Positions 9,067-19,426 of a stretch of DNA of 64,000 nt are shown here, in pieces. Under the pieces are notes generated by a model. It was not told the origin of the DNA. It searched no databases and was given only the letters and a program-made list of their open reading frames with translations. Origin of the DNA: Paenibacillus sp. CC-CFT747 (GTDB lineage Bacteria > Bacillota > Bacilli > Paenibacillales > NBRC-103111); assembly GCA_030323305.1 (NCBI GenBank), contig CP106741.1, positions 4,525,501 to 4,589,500 of the forward strand. The letters run 5' to 3'. Each line of letters opens with the position of its first letter. Position 1 is the first letter of the stretch. Made by a program: the position numbers and the translations under genes.

Positions 9067-9164
9067 CGGTCCGTTTAGGAGTCCCAAAAGCCCTTTATCT
9101 TGCGGTTTGGAAAGCTTTTTGGAGCCTGTCCCGGTTGGCTATGGAAATTATGAATCAATTCTCG

Positions 9165-9170
9165 TATAAT
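9165..9170 (+). promoter_or_regulatory. Possible -10 box of an internal acpP promoter
   Basis: TATAAT, 21 bp before the acpP start, in a 125-bp gap that is AT-rich compared with the flanking genes. No good -35 hexamer lies 16-18 bp upstream (the bases there read tggaaa), so this rests on the -10 alone. A separate acpP promoter would fit the high demand for ACP. Confidence 0.35.
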
Positions 9171-9191
9171 ACCAAAGAGGAGGTGAACCGG

Positions 9192-9425
9192 ATGTCCGAT
9201 GTTTTGGATCGTGTTAAGCGAATTGTCATCGATCGCCTCGGGGTGGAAGAGTCTGAAGTTACCCTCGAAGCATCGTTTAAAGATGATTTGGGGGCCGATT
9301 CCTTGGATGTAGTGGAATTGGTTATGGAACTTGAAGATGAGTTTGATATGGAGATCTCCGACGAAGATGCAGAGAAAATTACGACTGTGGGAGAAGTAGT
9401 AAATTACATACAATCTCATACGTAA
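9192..9425 (+). CDS. acpP: Acyl carrier protein
   Basis: 77 residues, acidic, four-helix type. The phosphopantetheine attachment serine is Ser37 in GADSLDVVELVM. Start ATG 9192 is preceded by gaggaggtg. It carries growing acyl chains between the Fab enzymes. Followed by a hairpin and then fabF. Confidence 0.97.
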   Translation: MSDVLDRVKRIVIDRLGVEESEVTLEASFKDDLGADSLDVVELVMELEDEFDMEISDEDAEKITTVGEVVNYIQSHT

Positions 9426-9431
9426 GAACAG

Positions 9432-9455
9432 AGTCCCGTTGGTTACGACGGGACT
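9432..9455 (+). terminator. Hairpin after acpP (partial terminator?)
   Basis: AGTCCCGT (9432-9439) and ACGGGACT (9448-9455) are perfectly complementary with an 8-nt loop. Only a short, broken T-rich tail follows, so it may attenuate rather than stop transcription into fabF, or protect the acpP 3' end. Confidence 0.5.
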
Positions 9456-9515
9456 TCTCCTCATTAAGATAGAATAATCGGACGCTATACGGTCTCGGAT
9501 ATAGAGGTGAATTCA

Positions 9516-10760
9516 ATGGTACAACGTGTCGTGATAACAGGAATGGGAGTTATGACCTCTCTGGGGAAAGATCTGGAGACGTTCTGGGCAAGCCTTATGG
9601 AAGGCAAGTCCGGTGTTTCTCTCGTGGAAAGCTTCGACGTAAGCGAATACCCTACGCGCATCGCGGCGGAGATCAAAGATTTCAACCCGGAAGACTACAT
9701 GGACAAAAGGAAGCCCGCCGCATGGACCGTTTCGTTCAATTTGCCGTTGTGGCAAGCGAGAAGGCGCTCCAGGACGCCGGTCTGAACGTTAAGGAAGATA
9801 CGGATCCGGAACGCGTCGGTGTCTATATCGGGTCGGGCATCGGCGGATTGAGAACCTGGGAGGAGCAGCACAAAATTCTCCTCGAGAAAGGACCGAAACG
9901 CGTAAGCCCTTTCTTCATTCCGATGATGATCGCGAACATGGCGTCCGGGCAGGTTTCGATGAATACGGGCGCTAAGGGACCGAACAGTACATCGGTGACG
10001 GCTTGCGCCACCGGAACTCATTCCATCGGCGATTCCTTCCGGCTCATTCAGCACGGGGATGCGGATGTCATGATTTGCGGCGGTGCGGAAGCGACCATAA
10101 GCCCGACCGGGATGGCCGGATTCTGCGCCCTAAGGGCGATGTCCACCCGCAACGACGAGCCCGAGAAGGCGAGCCGCCCGTTCGACGTGGACCGCGATGG
10201 ATTCGTCATGGGCGAAGGCGCAGGAATTCTCGTGCTGGAATCGCTTGAGCACGCGCAGAAGCGCGGAGCGAGAATCTATGCCGAGGTCGTGGGCTATGGA
10301 ATGAGCGCGGATGCCCATCACATGACCGATCCGTCACCGGGTGGGGAAGGTGCGGCCCGCTGTATGAAGAAGGCGATGAAGGATGCCGGACTTCAGCCGG
10401 AGGACGTTGATTACATCAACGCCCACGGAACTTCGACGGGGGTCGGCGACAAAGGCGAAACGGATGCGGTTAAGTCCGTATTCGGCGAGCAGGCGTACAA
10501 GGTGCCGGTCGAGCTCGACGAAATCGATGACCGGCCATCTGCTTGGAGCCGCTGGAGGCGTGGAGGCCGTTATCTGCGGATTGACGATCGTGAATGGGAT
10601 TATTCCTCCGACGATCAACCTGGATAACCCGGATCCGGAATGCGACCTGGACTACGTCCCGCACAAACCGCGCCAAGCGGACGTGGAGGTGGCCATGTCC
10701 AATTCCTTCGGATTCGGCGGCCACAACGCGACGATCATCCTGAAAAGGTTTGAGGCGTAA
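9516..10760 (+). CDS. fabF: Beta-ketoacyl-ACP synthase II FabF (two frame changes)
   Basis: About 414 residues after repair, the usual length. Start ATG 9516 with agaggtg upstream. Active-site residues: Cys164 in TACATGTHS, the first His in NAHGTSTGVGD, and the second in SMTGHLLGAAGG. It elongates acyl-ACP by condensation with malonyl-ACP. Frame break 1: AAAA at 9705-9708 should be AAAAA (DKKEARRMDRF). Frame break 2, near 10507-10512, goes the other way and looks like one extra base, since the family motif V-P-V-S-S-T-K-S is restored by removing one. Ends 4 bp before rnc. Confidence 0.94.
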
Positions 10761-10764
10761 TCCG

Positions 10765-11462
10765 ATGAACCGCGACTTGAAGCAGCTTCAGGCGCAGCTT
10801 GGCATCCGCTTCAAAGACCCGTCGCTTTTGAGGCAGGCCTTCACCCATTCTTCCTATGTGAATGAGAACCGGATCTCCGGCAACAAGGATAACGAGCGCC
10901 TGGAGTTTCTGGGCGACGCCGTTCTGGAATTGACCGTTTCCGAGTATCTGTACGACTTGCATCCCGGCCGGTCCGAAGGAGAACTCACCAAGCTTAGGGC
11001 TTCCATCGTATGCGAGCCTTCGCTCGTGATCTTTGCCGAAGAGCTGGAGTTTGGGCGCTTTGTCCTTCTGGGCAAAGGGGAAGAGCTGACGGGGGACGAA
11101 CGCGGCCGGCGCTGCTTGCCGATGTGTTCGAATCGTTCATCGGGGCCCTCTATCTGGACCAGGGGCTCGAGGCGGTTAAAGCGTTCCTCCAGAAGATCCT
11201 GTTTCCGAAGATATCGACAGACGGCAAGCCCCAAATCGTCGATTACAAAACCCGTCTCCAGGAACATACCCAGCAGCATGGCTTGGGCACGCTTGAATAC
11301 CGCATTGTCGAGGAGCGCGGACCCGCCCACGAGAAGGAATTCGTTTCCGAGGTCTGGATGGAAGACGGCCTCCTCGGCAGGGGCAGCGGACGCAGCAAGA
11401 AAGAAGCGGAGCAGCAGGCAGCGGAACGGGCGCTTGCCAAGCTCCAGGTGAAGGCCAAATAG
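10765..11462 (+). CDS. rnc: Ribonuclease III (one frameshift)
   Basis: About 232 residues after repair. The catalytic signature NERLEFLGDAVLELT lies near residue 38, and a double-stranded RNA-binding domain fills the C-terminal third (ending GRSKKEAEQQAAERALAKL). The enzyme processes rRNA precursors and structured RNAs. The frame breaks in the G run at 11091-11095 (five G, six needed for LTGGRTRPALLADVFES). Start ATG 10765; co-transcribed with fabF and followed by a terminator before smc. Confidence 0.95.
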
Positions 11463-11473
11463 GCTGTTGAGCA

Positions 11474-11518
11474 AGAGGGCAGACCGCCTGAATTCGGGCG
11501 GACTTTCTGCTCTCTTTT
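11474..11518 (+). terminator. Terminator between rnc and smc
   Basis: The outer 10-bp stem (agagggcaga 11474-11483 with tctgctctct 11506-11515) encloses an inner CCGCC/GGGCGG hairpin. A short T-run follows. It closes the fapR-rnc transcription unit. Confidence 0.7.
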
Positions 11519-11542
11519 CTTTGATTGGCAAGGTTCCTTCTC

Positions 11543-11571
11543 TTTTGAGCGGATGGGTGTTATGTTACAAT
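11543..11571 (+). promoter_or_regulatory. Candidate promoter of smc
   Basis: TTTTGA (11543-11548) and TACAAT (11566-11571) with 17-bp spacing, 17 bp before the smc start codon and directly after the rnc terminator. The -35 box is weak. Confidence 0.4.
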
Positions 11572-11588
11572 ATGGTTGAGGTGAGTCC

Positions 11589-14500
11589 ATGTTTTTAAAA
11601 AGGATTGAGCTGGCAGGGTTTAAATCCTTTGCCGACAAAACGGAGCTGGAATTCGTCCAGGGCATTACAGCCGTCGTCGGACCGAACGGAAGCGGCAAAA
11701 GCAACATTTCCGACGGAATCCGCTGGGTGCTCGGCGAACAGAGCGCCCGAAGCCTGCGCGGCGGCAAGATGGAAGATGTTATTTTTGCCGGTAGCGATGC
11801 GAGAAGGGCCGTTAACTACGGGGAAGTCTCGCTCACGCTCGACAACGGCGATCACGCCCTGCCTTTGGATTTCAGCGAGGTGACGGTTACCCGCCGGGTT
11901 CACCGGTCGGGGGACAGTGAATATTTTATCAACAAGCAGGCCTGCCGCCTGAAGGACATCACCGAGCTGTTCATGGATACGGGTATCGGGAAAGAAGCCT
12001 ATTCCATCATCGGGCAGGGCCGGATTGAAGAAATTCTCAGTACAAAATCGGAAGATCGACGGGGAATTTTCGAGGAAGCCTCGGGGATCGTCAAATATAA
12101 ATCGCGCAAGAAAGAAGCCGAGAAGCGGCTGAATGAAACCGAGCAGAACCTGCTGCGAATCCATGATCTGGTCTCGGAGCTGGAGGACCAGATCGGTCCT
12201 CTTCGCGACCAGTCGGAGAAGGCCATACGGTTCAAGGAACTGAAGGAAAAACTTAAGAATAGCGAAATTTCCATGTATGTGTACCAGATCGAGCAGATTC
12301 ACGCGAGCTGGACCGAAACGAATTCCCGCCTGTCTCAGCTAAGGAGCAAGCAAATGGAGCTTGGGGCGGTGGTCAACCAGCATGACGCCCATCTGGAGAA
12401 GCACCGCTGGGAAACCCGACGTCTCGATGAGGAGCTGGAACGGCTCCAGCGGCTCCTGCTGCAGGTGAGCGAAGACTTCGAGAAATGCGAAGGACACGGG
12501 GAAGTACTGAAGGAAAGACGTAAGAACCTGGCGGCGAACCGGGTTCAGCTGGAGCAGACCATTTCCGCGCAGGACAAGCGTCTTCAAGGCCAGCAGGCCG
12601 AGCTGGAGGAATACCAGAAGAAGATGGCTGAGCTGACGAAGCGTCTGGAGGACTACCAGGGGGCTTTGAAGGCGGAGGAGGAAAGTTTGCTTGGCGTGGT
12701 TGGGGGAATCAGCAGCGAGACGGAGGAGCGGTACAAAGGCGAGCTCCTCGAGACACTGAACGAGACGGCCCAGGCCCGCAATGAGATCCGCTATACTGAG
12801 CAGCAGATCGAGACGCTTCTTCGAAGAAGCGAACGGCTCGAGGAAGAGAAGGCCAAATGGGCCGAGCAGAAGGACCGGCTCGTCCGCCGGCGGGCGGAGC
12901 TGAAGGAGAAGCGGGAGGCGGCGGCTCAAGCCACCACCCGCATCCGCGAGGAGTACTCGGCCCTCCTGCAGGAGACCCGGACGAAGCAGAGCCTGGGAGA
13001 GGAGGCGATGGCCGCCCTCCGCAAATGGGAGCAGCGCCTCGATTCCCTTGTCTCCAGACGGGACACCATGAAGGAAATGGCGAACGACTATGACGGCTTC
13101 CTACAGGGAGTCAAGGAAGTGCTGAAGGCGAAGAACCGGCCGGACGGACTGCGCGGGATTCACGGCGCGGTCGCCGAGCTGGTGAAGGTTCCGGGCGAGG
13201 TGGAAACGGCTGTCGAGACCGCGCTCGGAGCGGCGCTGCAGAACGTTGTCGTGGACAACGAATCCGACGGCCGTGCGGCCATTGCCTTCCTGAAGAAACG
13301 CCAGCTCGGAAGGGCTACCTTCCTCCCGCTTGATGTTATCCGCGGCCGCTCCGTCAACGAGATGGAGCTGCGTTCGGCCCGGCAGGCCGACGGATTCGTC
13401 GGCGTCGGAGTGGATTTGGTTCAATTCGACGAGAAATACCGGCAAATTGTTTCGTCGCTTCTCGGTCATGTCATCATAGCGAAGACGCTGGAGGATGCGA
13501 ACCACATCGCGGCGAAGTGCCAGTACCGGTACCGCGTGGTCACCCTGGAGGGAGACGTGGTCAATCCGGGGGCTCCATGACCGGGGAAGCCAGCACCGCA
13601 AGGCAACCAGCCTGCTCAGCCGCCAGCGGCAGATCGACGAAATGGACAGCGAGATCACCCAGACGCGGAGGCAGCTTGAGCAGCTGCGCCAGAAGAGCCT
13701 TCAGCTCAAGCAGGAGCTGGCGTCCCATGCCGAGCGGATCGAGCAGCTGCGCCAGGAGGGCGAAGCTAAGCGCATTGAGGAACAGCAGTATGCGGCGGAG
13801 CTTAATCCGCTGGAAAACGAAGCAAGGAACACGGAAGATCATCTGGCCGTGCATCTGCAGGACCGGGAGGCGTTGAAGGACGAAATCCGCGAGTTGACCG
13901 CCCGCAAGGAGGCGGCGGCCGAATCCCTTGCGAAGCTGCAGGCGAAGGAAGAGAAGCTGCAGCAGGCGATTCGCGCGGCGGAGCTTGCCCGCAAGGCAAG
14001 CGAATCCCAGAAGGAAGAGCTGCAGACCCAGCTCACCGAGCTGCGGGTCAAGACGGCGGCCGCTTCGCAGGAGCGCCAGTCGCTTGGCGATCAATACCGC
14101 CGTTTTCAGGCGGATTATGCCGTCTGGCAGACGGAGCTCGAGCAGAACCGCCGCCTACTGAAGCAGCTCAACCAGGACACCGAGCTGAATGAGCAGGAAA
14201 GCGTGCTTCATACGGAGAGGCTGAACGACCTCAAGATCAAGAAGCAGGAGTATACGTCCCAGACCGAGTTCAAGCGTGCCGAACGGGCGGAGTGGCTGCG
14301 TAAGCTTGAGGAAGAGGAGAGCAAGACCCGCGAGCAGCGCAACGAGCTGAAAGAGGTGGAGGAGCAGCTTCACCAGACGGAGGTTCGGGTAAACCGGCTT
14401 GATGTGGAGCTCGACAACCTGCTCAAGAAGCTGTCCGAGGAGTATGAGCTCAGCTTCGAGCTGGCCAAGCACCGCTACCCGGTTCCCGAGGATGTGGCGG

Positions 14501-15162
14501 GCACTCAAATCCGCGTTAAAGAGATCAGACGGGAAATCTCCTCCCTCGGCGACGTGAACCTGGGCGCGATCGAAGAATACAGCCGTGTCAGCGAGCGGTA
14601 TGACTTCCTGAGCGGCCAGAAAGCCGATCTGATCGAGGCCAAAACGACGCTGTATCACGTCATCCGCGAGATGGACGAAGAGATGTCCAAGCGGTTCCAC
14701 ACGACGTTCGAGCAGATCCGCACGCACTTCGTCGTAGTCTTTGCGAAGCTGTTCGGAGGCGGCCGGGCCGACCTCATCCTGTCCGATCCCGACAGCCCGC
14801 TGGATACCGGCATCGAGATCGTTGCTCAGCCGCCCGGCAAGAAGCTGCAGAACCTGCAGCTGCTCTCCGGCGGCGAGCGGGCGCTGACGGCGATCGCGCT
14901 GCTCTTCTCGATTCTGCGCGTCAAGCCGGTGCCCTTCTGCGTGCTCGACGAAGTCGAAGCCGCGCTTGATGAGGCGAACGTCTCCCGTTTCGCCGAATAC
15001 CTGCGCGAATTCTCGCACGTCACGCAGTTCATCGTTGTCACGCACCGCAAAGGAACGATGGAGGAAGCCGATGTTCTGTACGGCGTCACCATGGAGGAGG
15101 GCGGCGTGTCCAAGCTCGTCTCCGTCCGCCTCGAGGAAGAAGAGGCGATTGTCTCGGCTTAA
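11589..15162 (+). CDS. smc: Chromosome partition protein Smc (two frameshifts)
   Basis: About 1191 residues after repair, the usual length. Order: N-terminal ATPase lobe with Walker A GPNGSGKSN (about residue 32) and Q-loop; coiled coil (about 165-500); hinge (about 510-650, with GLRGIHGAVAELV); returning coiled coil; C-terminal lobe with signature LLSGGERALTAIALL and Walker B VLDEVEAALDEANV. Smc forms dimers that compact and separate chromosomes with ScpAB. Both frame breaks fall close together after the hinge: G run 13568-13572 (five, six needed) and 13583-13586 (four, five needed), which restores VVNPGGSMTGGSQHRKAT. One gene, not two. Confidence 0.96.
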
Positions 15163-15170
15163 TACATTAC

Positions 15171-15326
15171 GTTTGCCGGGAAAGAGTCGGAGAATTTGAA
15201 AGTGGGCCGGAGAGTTTACGGGCTTCCTTTGTTATCGGGTTTTTACCGCTTGGTAAGTTGAATAAACCTGATGACAAGAGAAGCCGGAGGCCATTTTTAA
15301 ATTTCGCAGATGCTTTCCCGGCAAAC
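15171..15326. repeat. 156-bp imperfect palindrome (MITE-like) between smc and ftsY
   Basis: The ends GTTTGCCGGGAAAG (15171-15184) and its exact complement (15313-15326) form 14-bp terminal inverted repeats. Inside, GGCTTCCTTTGTTATCGGGTTT-like bases at about 15220-15242 pair with 15263-15285 at 18 of 22 positions, and the centre TTACC-gctt-GGTAA (15242-15255) is itself a hairpin. The element thus folds almost end to end, with a 9-nt bulge on the left arm. It fills the intergenic gap from 8 bp after the smc stop to just before the ftsY Shine-Dalgarno. I see no coding frame and no clear target-site duplication. Confidence 0.7.
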
Positions 15327-15344
15327 CCCACCCGGAGGGAAACC

Positions 15345-16328
15345 ATGAGCTTTTTCAAAAACTTAAAGAGAGCATCACCGGCAAAACCGAGGCCGTCACC
15401 AAGAAGTTTACCGAAGGCTTGACCAAAACGCGGACCGCCTTCGTGGAGCGGGTCGAAGACCTCATCATTCGCCGCAAAAAATCGACGAGGAGTTCTACGA
15501 GGAACTCGAGGAAATCCTAATCGGCGCCGACGTAGGCGTCAATACGGTCATGAAGCTGATCGACGAGCTGCGGGTGGAAGTCCGCAAGCGGCGCATCGAG
15601 AACGCAGCCGAGCTTCAGCCGGTCTTGTCGGAGAAGCTGGTCGGCCTGCTTCGCTCCGATGAGGACAACGGCCTGAAGCTCGCTCCGAGCGGGCTGACCG
15701 TCATCCTGTTTGTCGGGGTCAACGGCGTCGGCAAGACCACCACTATCGGCAAGATGGCGCACCGCTTCAAGCAGGAGGGCAAAAGGTGCTCCTGGCGGCA
15801 GGTGATACGTTCCGCGCGGGTGCCATCGAGCAGCTGGAGGTGTGGGGCCAGCGTGTAGGCGTCGACGTCATCAAGCAGCAGGCGGGCTCCGATCCTGCGG
15901 CGGTCATGTACGACGCCGTGCAGGCCGCCAAAACGCGCGGAGCCGACATTCTGCTCTGCGACACGGCCGGGCGGCTTCAGAACAAGGTCAACCTCATGGA
16001 GGAGCTGAACAAAATTTACCGCGTCATCAAGCGGGAAGTGCCTGACGCTCCTCACGAGGTGCTCCTGGTGCTGGATGCCACCACCGGCCAGAACGCACTC
16101 AGCCAAGCGAAGCTGTTCGGCGACAAGACGGGCTTGACCGGTCTTGTGCTGACAAAGCTCGACGGAACGGCCAAGGGCGGAATCGTCATTGCCATCCGTC
16201 AGGAAGTGGGCATTCCCGTCAAGTTCGTCGGCCTCGGCGAGAAGATGGACGACCTGCAGGAGTTCGACTCCGAACAGTTCGTGCATGCCCTGTTCGCCGG
16301 GCTGGTGACCGAGGAAGCTGCCGATTAA
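15345..16328 (+). CDS. ftsY: Signal recognition particle receptor FtsY (three frameshifts)
   Basis: About 328 residues after repair. Short charged N-terminal region (MSFFKKLKESITGKTE), then the NG GTPase domain: GVNGVGKTTTIGKMA, DTAGRLQNKVNLM, TKLDGTAKGG, and FVGLGEKMDDL. FtsY docks ribosome-nascent chain-SRP complexes at the membrane. Start ATG 15345 after ggaggga. All three breaks are in A runs: 15357-15361, 15476-15481 and 15781-15784, each one base short. Confidence 0.95.
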
Positions 16329-16426
16329 AGGTCAGCACGGGAACGGCAGGCTCTGCGTCCTGGCTGCCATTAACCGCCTCGGCTGGGAAGCAGGAATGCA
16401 AATCGGAGAGTGACAAGGTCAAACCC

Positions 16427-16455
16427 TTGACATTAGTCACCGACTGAAGTAAACT
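16427..16455 (+). promoter_or_regulatory. Sigma-A promoter for ylxM-ffh
   Basis: TTGACA (16427-16432) and TAAACT (16450-16455) with a 17-bp spacer, about 50 bp before ylxM, in the ftsY-ylxM gap. Exact -35, 4 of 6 match at -10. Confidence 0.7.
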
Positions 16456-16505
16456 GATCAAGGTTGATGTAAAGGGTTTTTCCTTGACGGGGGTGACTTA
16501 GCCGG

Positions 16506-16852
16506 ATGGAACAGAATGCACTGGCCAAAACAACCAGGGTTAACCTGCTTTACGATTTCTACGCTCCCTCTTAACGGAGAAGCAGAGAACCTTTCTGTCC
16601 TGCTATTTTCACGATGACCTGTCCCTCGGAGAAATCGCTTCGGAGTTTGAGATCTCCCGGCAAGCGGTGTACGAGCACATCAAGCGGGCGGAAGCCACGC
16701 TTGAGGAGTACGAGAACAAGCTTCAGCTTTGGGAGAAGCATGTACAGCGCAAGGCCCTGCTCGAGCAGTTGAAGGGAGCGGCTCTTGCCATCCAGGACAG
16801 CTCGGCCGAAAGAATGGCACAATGGATTAAACAGCTGGAAGATATAGAATAA
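16506..16852 (+). CDS. ylxM: YlxM family DNA-binding protein, SRP-associated (one frameshift)
   Basis: About 115 residues after repair. Sigma-70 region-4-like helix-turn-helix (SLGEIASEFEISRQAVYEH, about residues 41-59) and an acidic, helical C-terminus. The family is always found ahead of ffh and in streptococci modulates the SRP pathway. ATG 16506 follows GGGGGTGA. Without repair the frame stops after 22 codons; restoring one C in the run at 16566-16568 gives DFYAPLLTEKQRTFLSCYF. Confidence 0.92.
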
Positions 16853-16878
16853 TTCTTTAGGTACGGAGGTGGGCGTTC

Positions 16879-18243
16879 ATGGCATTCGAAAGTTTGGCCA
16901 GCCGGCTGCAGAATGTGTTCGGCAAGCTGAGAGGAAAAGGGAAGCTTTCGGAAGAAGACGTCAATGAAGCCCTGCGCGAGGTTCGCCTGGCCCTTCTGGA
17001 AGCGGACGTCAACTTCAAGGTCGTCAAAGAATTTGTAGCCAAGGTTAAGGAACAGGCGATCGGCCAGGAAGTGATGAAGAGCTTCACGCCCGGTATGGTG
17101 GTCGTGGACATCGTGAACAAGGAGCTTACCGCCCTTATGGGTGGTACGCAGAGCAAGCTGGCGAAAGCCAACAAGCCGCCTACCGTGATCATGATGGTCG
17201 GTCTTCAAGGGGCCGGTAAGACGACTACCACGGGTAAGCTGGCAAAGCTGCTGCAGAAGCAGAATGCGCGTCCTTTGCTCGTCGCCTGCGATATTTATCG
17301 TCCGGCTGCGATCAAGCAGCTGCAGGTGCTGGGCGAGCAGATCAAAGCCCCGGTCTTCACCCTTGGCGACCAGGTAAGTCCTGTGGAGATAGCCCGCCAA
17401 GGCTTGCAGCACGCGAAGGACAACCATAACGATTACCTCATCATCGATACCGCGGGCCGGCTTCACGTCGATGAGGAATTGATGGACGAGCTGAAGAACA
17501 TCCGGGAGACCGTTAAGCCGGACGAGATTCTTCTGGTGGTGGACGCCATGACCGGGCAGGACGCGGTCAATGTGGCCGAGAGCTTCCACAAGCAGATGGA
17601 GCTGACCGGCGTTGTTCTGACGAAGCTCGACGGGGACACCCGCGGCGGTGCGGCCTTGTCGGTCAAAGCTGTGACCGGCTGCCCGATCAAGTTCGCGGCG
17701 ATGGGCGAGAAGGTGGATGCGCTGGAGCCGTTCTTCCCGGACCGGATGGCGTCCCGGATTCTCGGGATGGGGGATATGCTTACCCTGATCGAGAAGGCCC
17801 AGTCGAATATCGATGCCGACAAGGCGAAGGAAATGGAGCGCAAGCTCCGCAACGCCGAGTTCACGTTCGAGGACTTTCTCGAACAGATGGATCAGGTCAA
17901 GAAGCTGGGTCCCCTGGACCAGATTCTCGAGATGCTCCCCGGCATGAACAAGATGAAGGGCATGAAGGATCTGAAGGTCGACGACAAGCAGATGGGGCAC
18001 ATCGAAGCCATTGTGAAGTCGATGACTGTTCAGGAGAAGCGCCAGCCTGAGATCATCAACGCGAGCCGCCGCAAGCGGATCGCGAACGGAAGCGGGACCA
18101 GCATCCAGGAAGTGAACCGGCTCATCAAGCAGTTCGATGATATGCGCAAGATGATGAAGCAGTTCTCCGGCATGATGGGACCGAAGGGCCCCAAAGGCCC
18201 GCTCGGCAAGCTGGGCAAAGGCTTTAAATTCCCGTTCGGCTAA
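16879..18243 (+). CDS. ffh: Signal recognition particle protein Ffh
   Basis: 454 residues, intact. N domain (1-90), GTPase domain with GLQGAGKTTTTGKLA (about residue 107), DTAGRLHVDEELM, TKLDGDTRGG; methionine-rich M domain (about 300-430) containing GSGTSIQEVNRLIKQF and a Met-rich segment, then a Gly/Pro/Lys tail. It binds signal sequences and 4.5S/scRNA and hands ribosomes to FtsY. Follows ylxM by 26 bp. Confidence 0.97.
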   Translation: MAFESLASRLQNVFGKLRGKGKLSEEDVNEALREVRLALLEADVNFKVVKEFVAKVKEQAIGQEVMKSFTPGMVVVDIVNKELTALMGGTQSKLAKANKPPTVIMMVGLQGAGKTTTTGKLAKLLQKQNARPLLVACDIYRPAAIKQLQVLGEQIKAPVFTLGDQVSPVEIARQGLQHAKDNHNDYLIIDTAGRLHVDEELMDELKNIRETVKPDEILLVVDAMTGQDAVNVAESFHKQMELTGVVLTKLDGDTRGGAALSVKAVTGCPIKFAAMGEKVDALEPFFPDRMASRILGMGDMLTLIEKAQSNIDADKAKEMERKLRNAEFTFEDFLEQMDQVKKLGPLDQILEMLPGMNKMKGMKDLKVDDKQMGHIEAIVKSMTVQEKRQPEIINASRRKRIANGSGTSIQEVNRLIKQFDDMRKMMKQFSGMMGPKGPKGPLGKLGKGFKFPFG

Positions 18244-18288
18244 TCCGGCGGTTAGAATTTGACGATTCTTTTAAGGAGGTGAAACATC

Positions 18289-18560
18289 ATGGCAGTACGT
18301 ATTCGCTTGAAGCGCATGGGTGCTCACAAGGCTCCCTTTTACCGTGTGGTCGTTTCGGATTCCCGTTCCCCCGGGACGGACGTTTTATCGAAGAAATCGG
18401 TACTTACAACCCGCTGACTCAACCGGCGGCTGTAAACATCGACGAAGAGAAAGCGTTGAAATGGCTTCAAACCGGTGCACAAGCTTCGGACACGGTTCGC
18501 AACCTGTTCAGCAAAGCCGGCATCATGACCAAATTCCACGAATCCAAGCTCCAGAAGTAA
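18289..18560 (+). CDS. rpsP: 30S ribosomal protein S16 (one frameshift)
   Basis: About 90 residues after repair: starts MAVRIRLKRMGAHKAPFYR, then VVSDSRSPRDGRFIEEIG once one C is restored in the run at 18368-18372. Strong Shine-Dalgarno aaggaggtg. Because S16 is essential and the second frame is perfectly conserved in type, the break is taken as a sequence error. Co-transcribed with ffh and khpA. Confidence 0.95.
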
Positions 18561-18582
18561 GCCTTACCTTTGGAGGTCTATC

Positions 18583-18813
18583 ATGAAGGATCTGGTGACC
18601 GTTATCGCTAAAGCGTTGGTTGATCATCCCGAAGATGTCCATGTGAAGGAAGTGGAAGACAGCCAAGGCGTTGTGTACCGGCTTTCCGTGAACCCGTCCG
18701 ATGTGGGCAAGGTGATCGGCAAGCAGGGACGCATCGCCAAGGCACTCCGTACCGTTGTCACCTCGGCAGCGGTGAAGGAAAACAAACGTGTTTCCGTCGA
18801 GATCGACTCTTAG
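18583..18813 (+). CDS. khpA: KH-domain RNA-binding protein KhpA (YlqC)
   Basis: 76 residues, a single KH domain with the GxxG loop in VIGKQGRIAKALRTV. KhpA binds RNA, usually together with KhpB/Jag, and affects cell elongation and sRNA-type control. Located in its usual place between rpsP and rimM. Confidence 0.93.
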   Translation: MKDLVTVIAKALVDHPEDVHVKEVEDSQGVVYRLSVNPSDVGKVIGKQGRIAKALRTVVTSAAVKENKRVSVEIDS

Positions 18814-18845
18814 GTTCTAAGGGCTATCTCACGGCACATCCAGTA

Positions 18846-18871
18846 AAGGGGTAGGGAAACCTAGCCCTTTT
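18846..18871 (+). terminator. GAAA-loop hairpin between khpA and rimM
   Basis: AAGGGGTAGG (18846-18855), tetraloop GAAA, CCTAGCCCTT (18860-18869), nine of ten pairs, then a short T-run. Likely a terminator or attenuator between the ribosomal front part and rimM-trmD. Confidence 0.6.
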
Positions 18872-18905
18872 GCTGTACCCTTCAATAACCAACAGGGAGG
18901 TTGCC

Positions 18906-19424
18906 ATGAGCGGCAAGCTTTATAACGTAGGTAAGATTGTGAATACCCACGGCATCCGGGGCGAGCTGAAAATCGTTCCCCAAACGGACTTTCCCGAAGT
19001 CCGGTTCGCCAAGGGCAGCGAGCTGGTGCTGCTGCATCCGGAGCGCGACGAAACCTTGACGGTAAAGGTGGAATCCGGACGTCCGCAGAAAAACGTATAC
19101 TTGGTTAAATTTGCGGGCATGACTGATATCAATGAAGTGGAGAAGTACCGAAACTGGCTCGTGAAGGTCAAGGAAGAGCACCTCGTCGAGCTCGAAGAGG
19201 GCGAGTACTATCACCACGAGATCATCGGCTGCCGTGTGATCACGGATGAAGGGGAGGAGCTCGGAACGATTACCGAGATTCTGTCGCCCGGAGCGAACGA
19301 TGTCTGGGTGGTCAGCCGACCGAAAGGCAAGCAGGTGCTCATTCCGGTGATCGATGATGTTCTGCTGAATGTGGATGTTCCCGGCAAGACCGTAACCGTA
19401 TCCCTGCTGGAGGGCCTGCTGTAG
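18906..19424 (+). CDS. rimM: 16S rRNA processing protein RimM
   Basis: 172 residues from ATG 18906 (cagggaggttgcc upstream). N-terminal RimM beta-barrel beginning NVGKIVNTHGIRGELK and a C-terminal PRC-barrel-like half (EYYHHEIIGCRV, DVWVV, LIPVIDDVL). It helps mature the 30S head and binds S19. Stop codon abuts trmD, so translation is coupled. Confidence 0.95.
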   Translation: MSGKLYNVGKIVNTHGIRGELKIVPQTDFPEVRFAKGSELVLLHPERDETLTVKVESGRPQKNVYLVKFAGMTDINEVEKYRNWLVKVKEEHLVELEEGEYYHHEIIGCRVITDEGEELGTITEILSPGANDVWVVSRPKGKQVLIPVIDDVLLNVDVPGKTVTVSLLEGLL

Positions 19425-19426
19425 TG

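Noticed and set aside
16723..18000. 425-codon minus-strand frame opposite ylxM/ffh
   Set aside because: Shadow of ffh, an intact essential gene.
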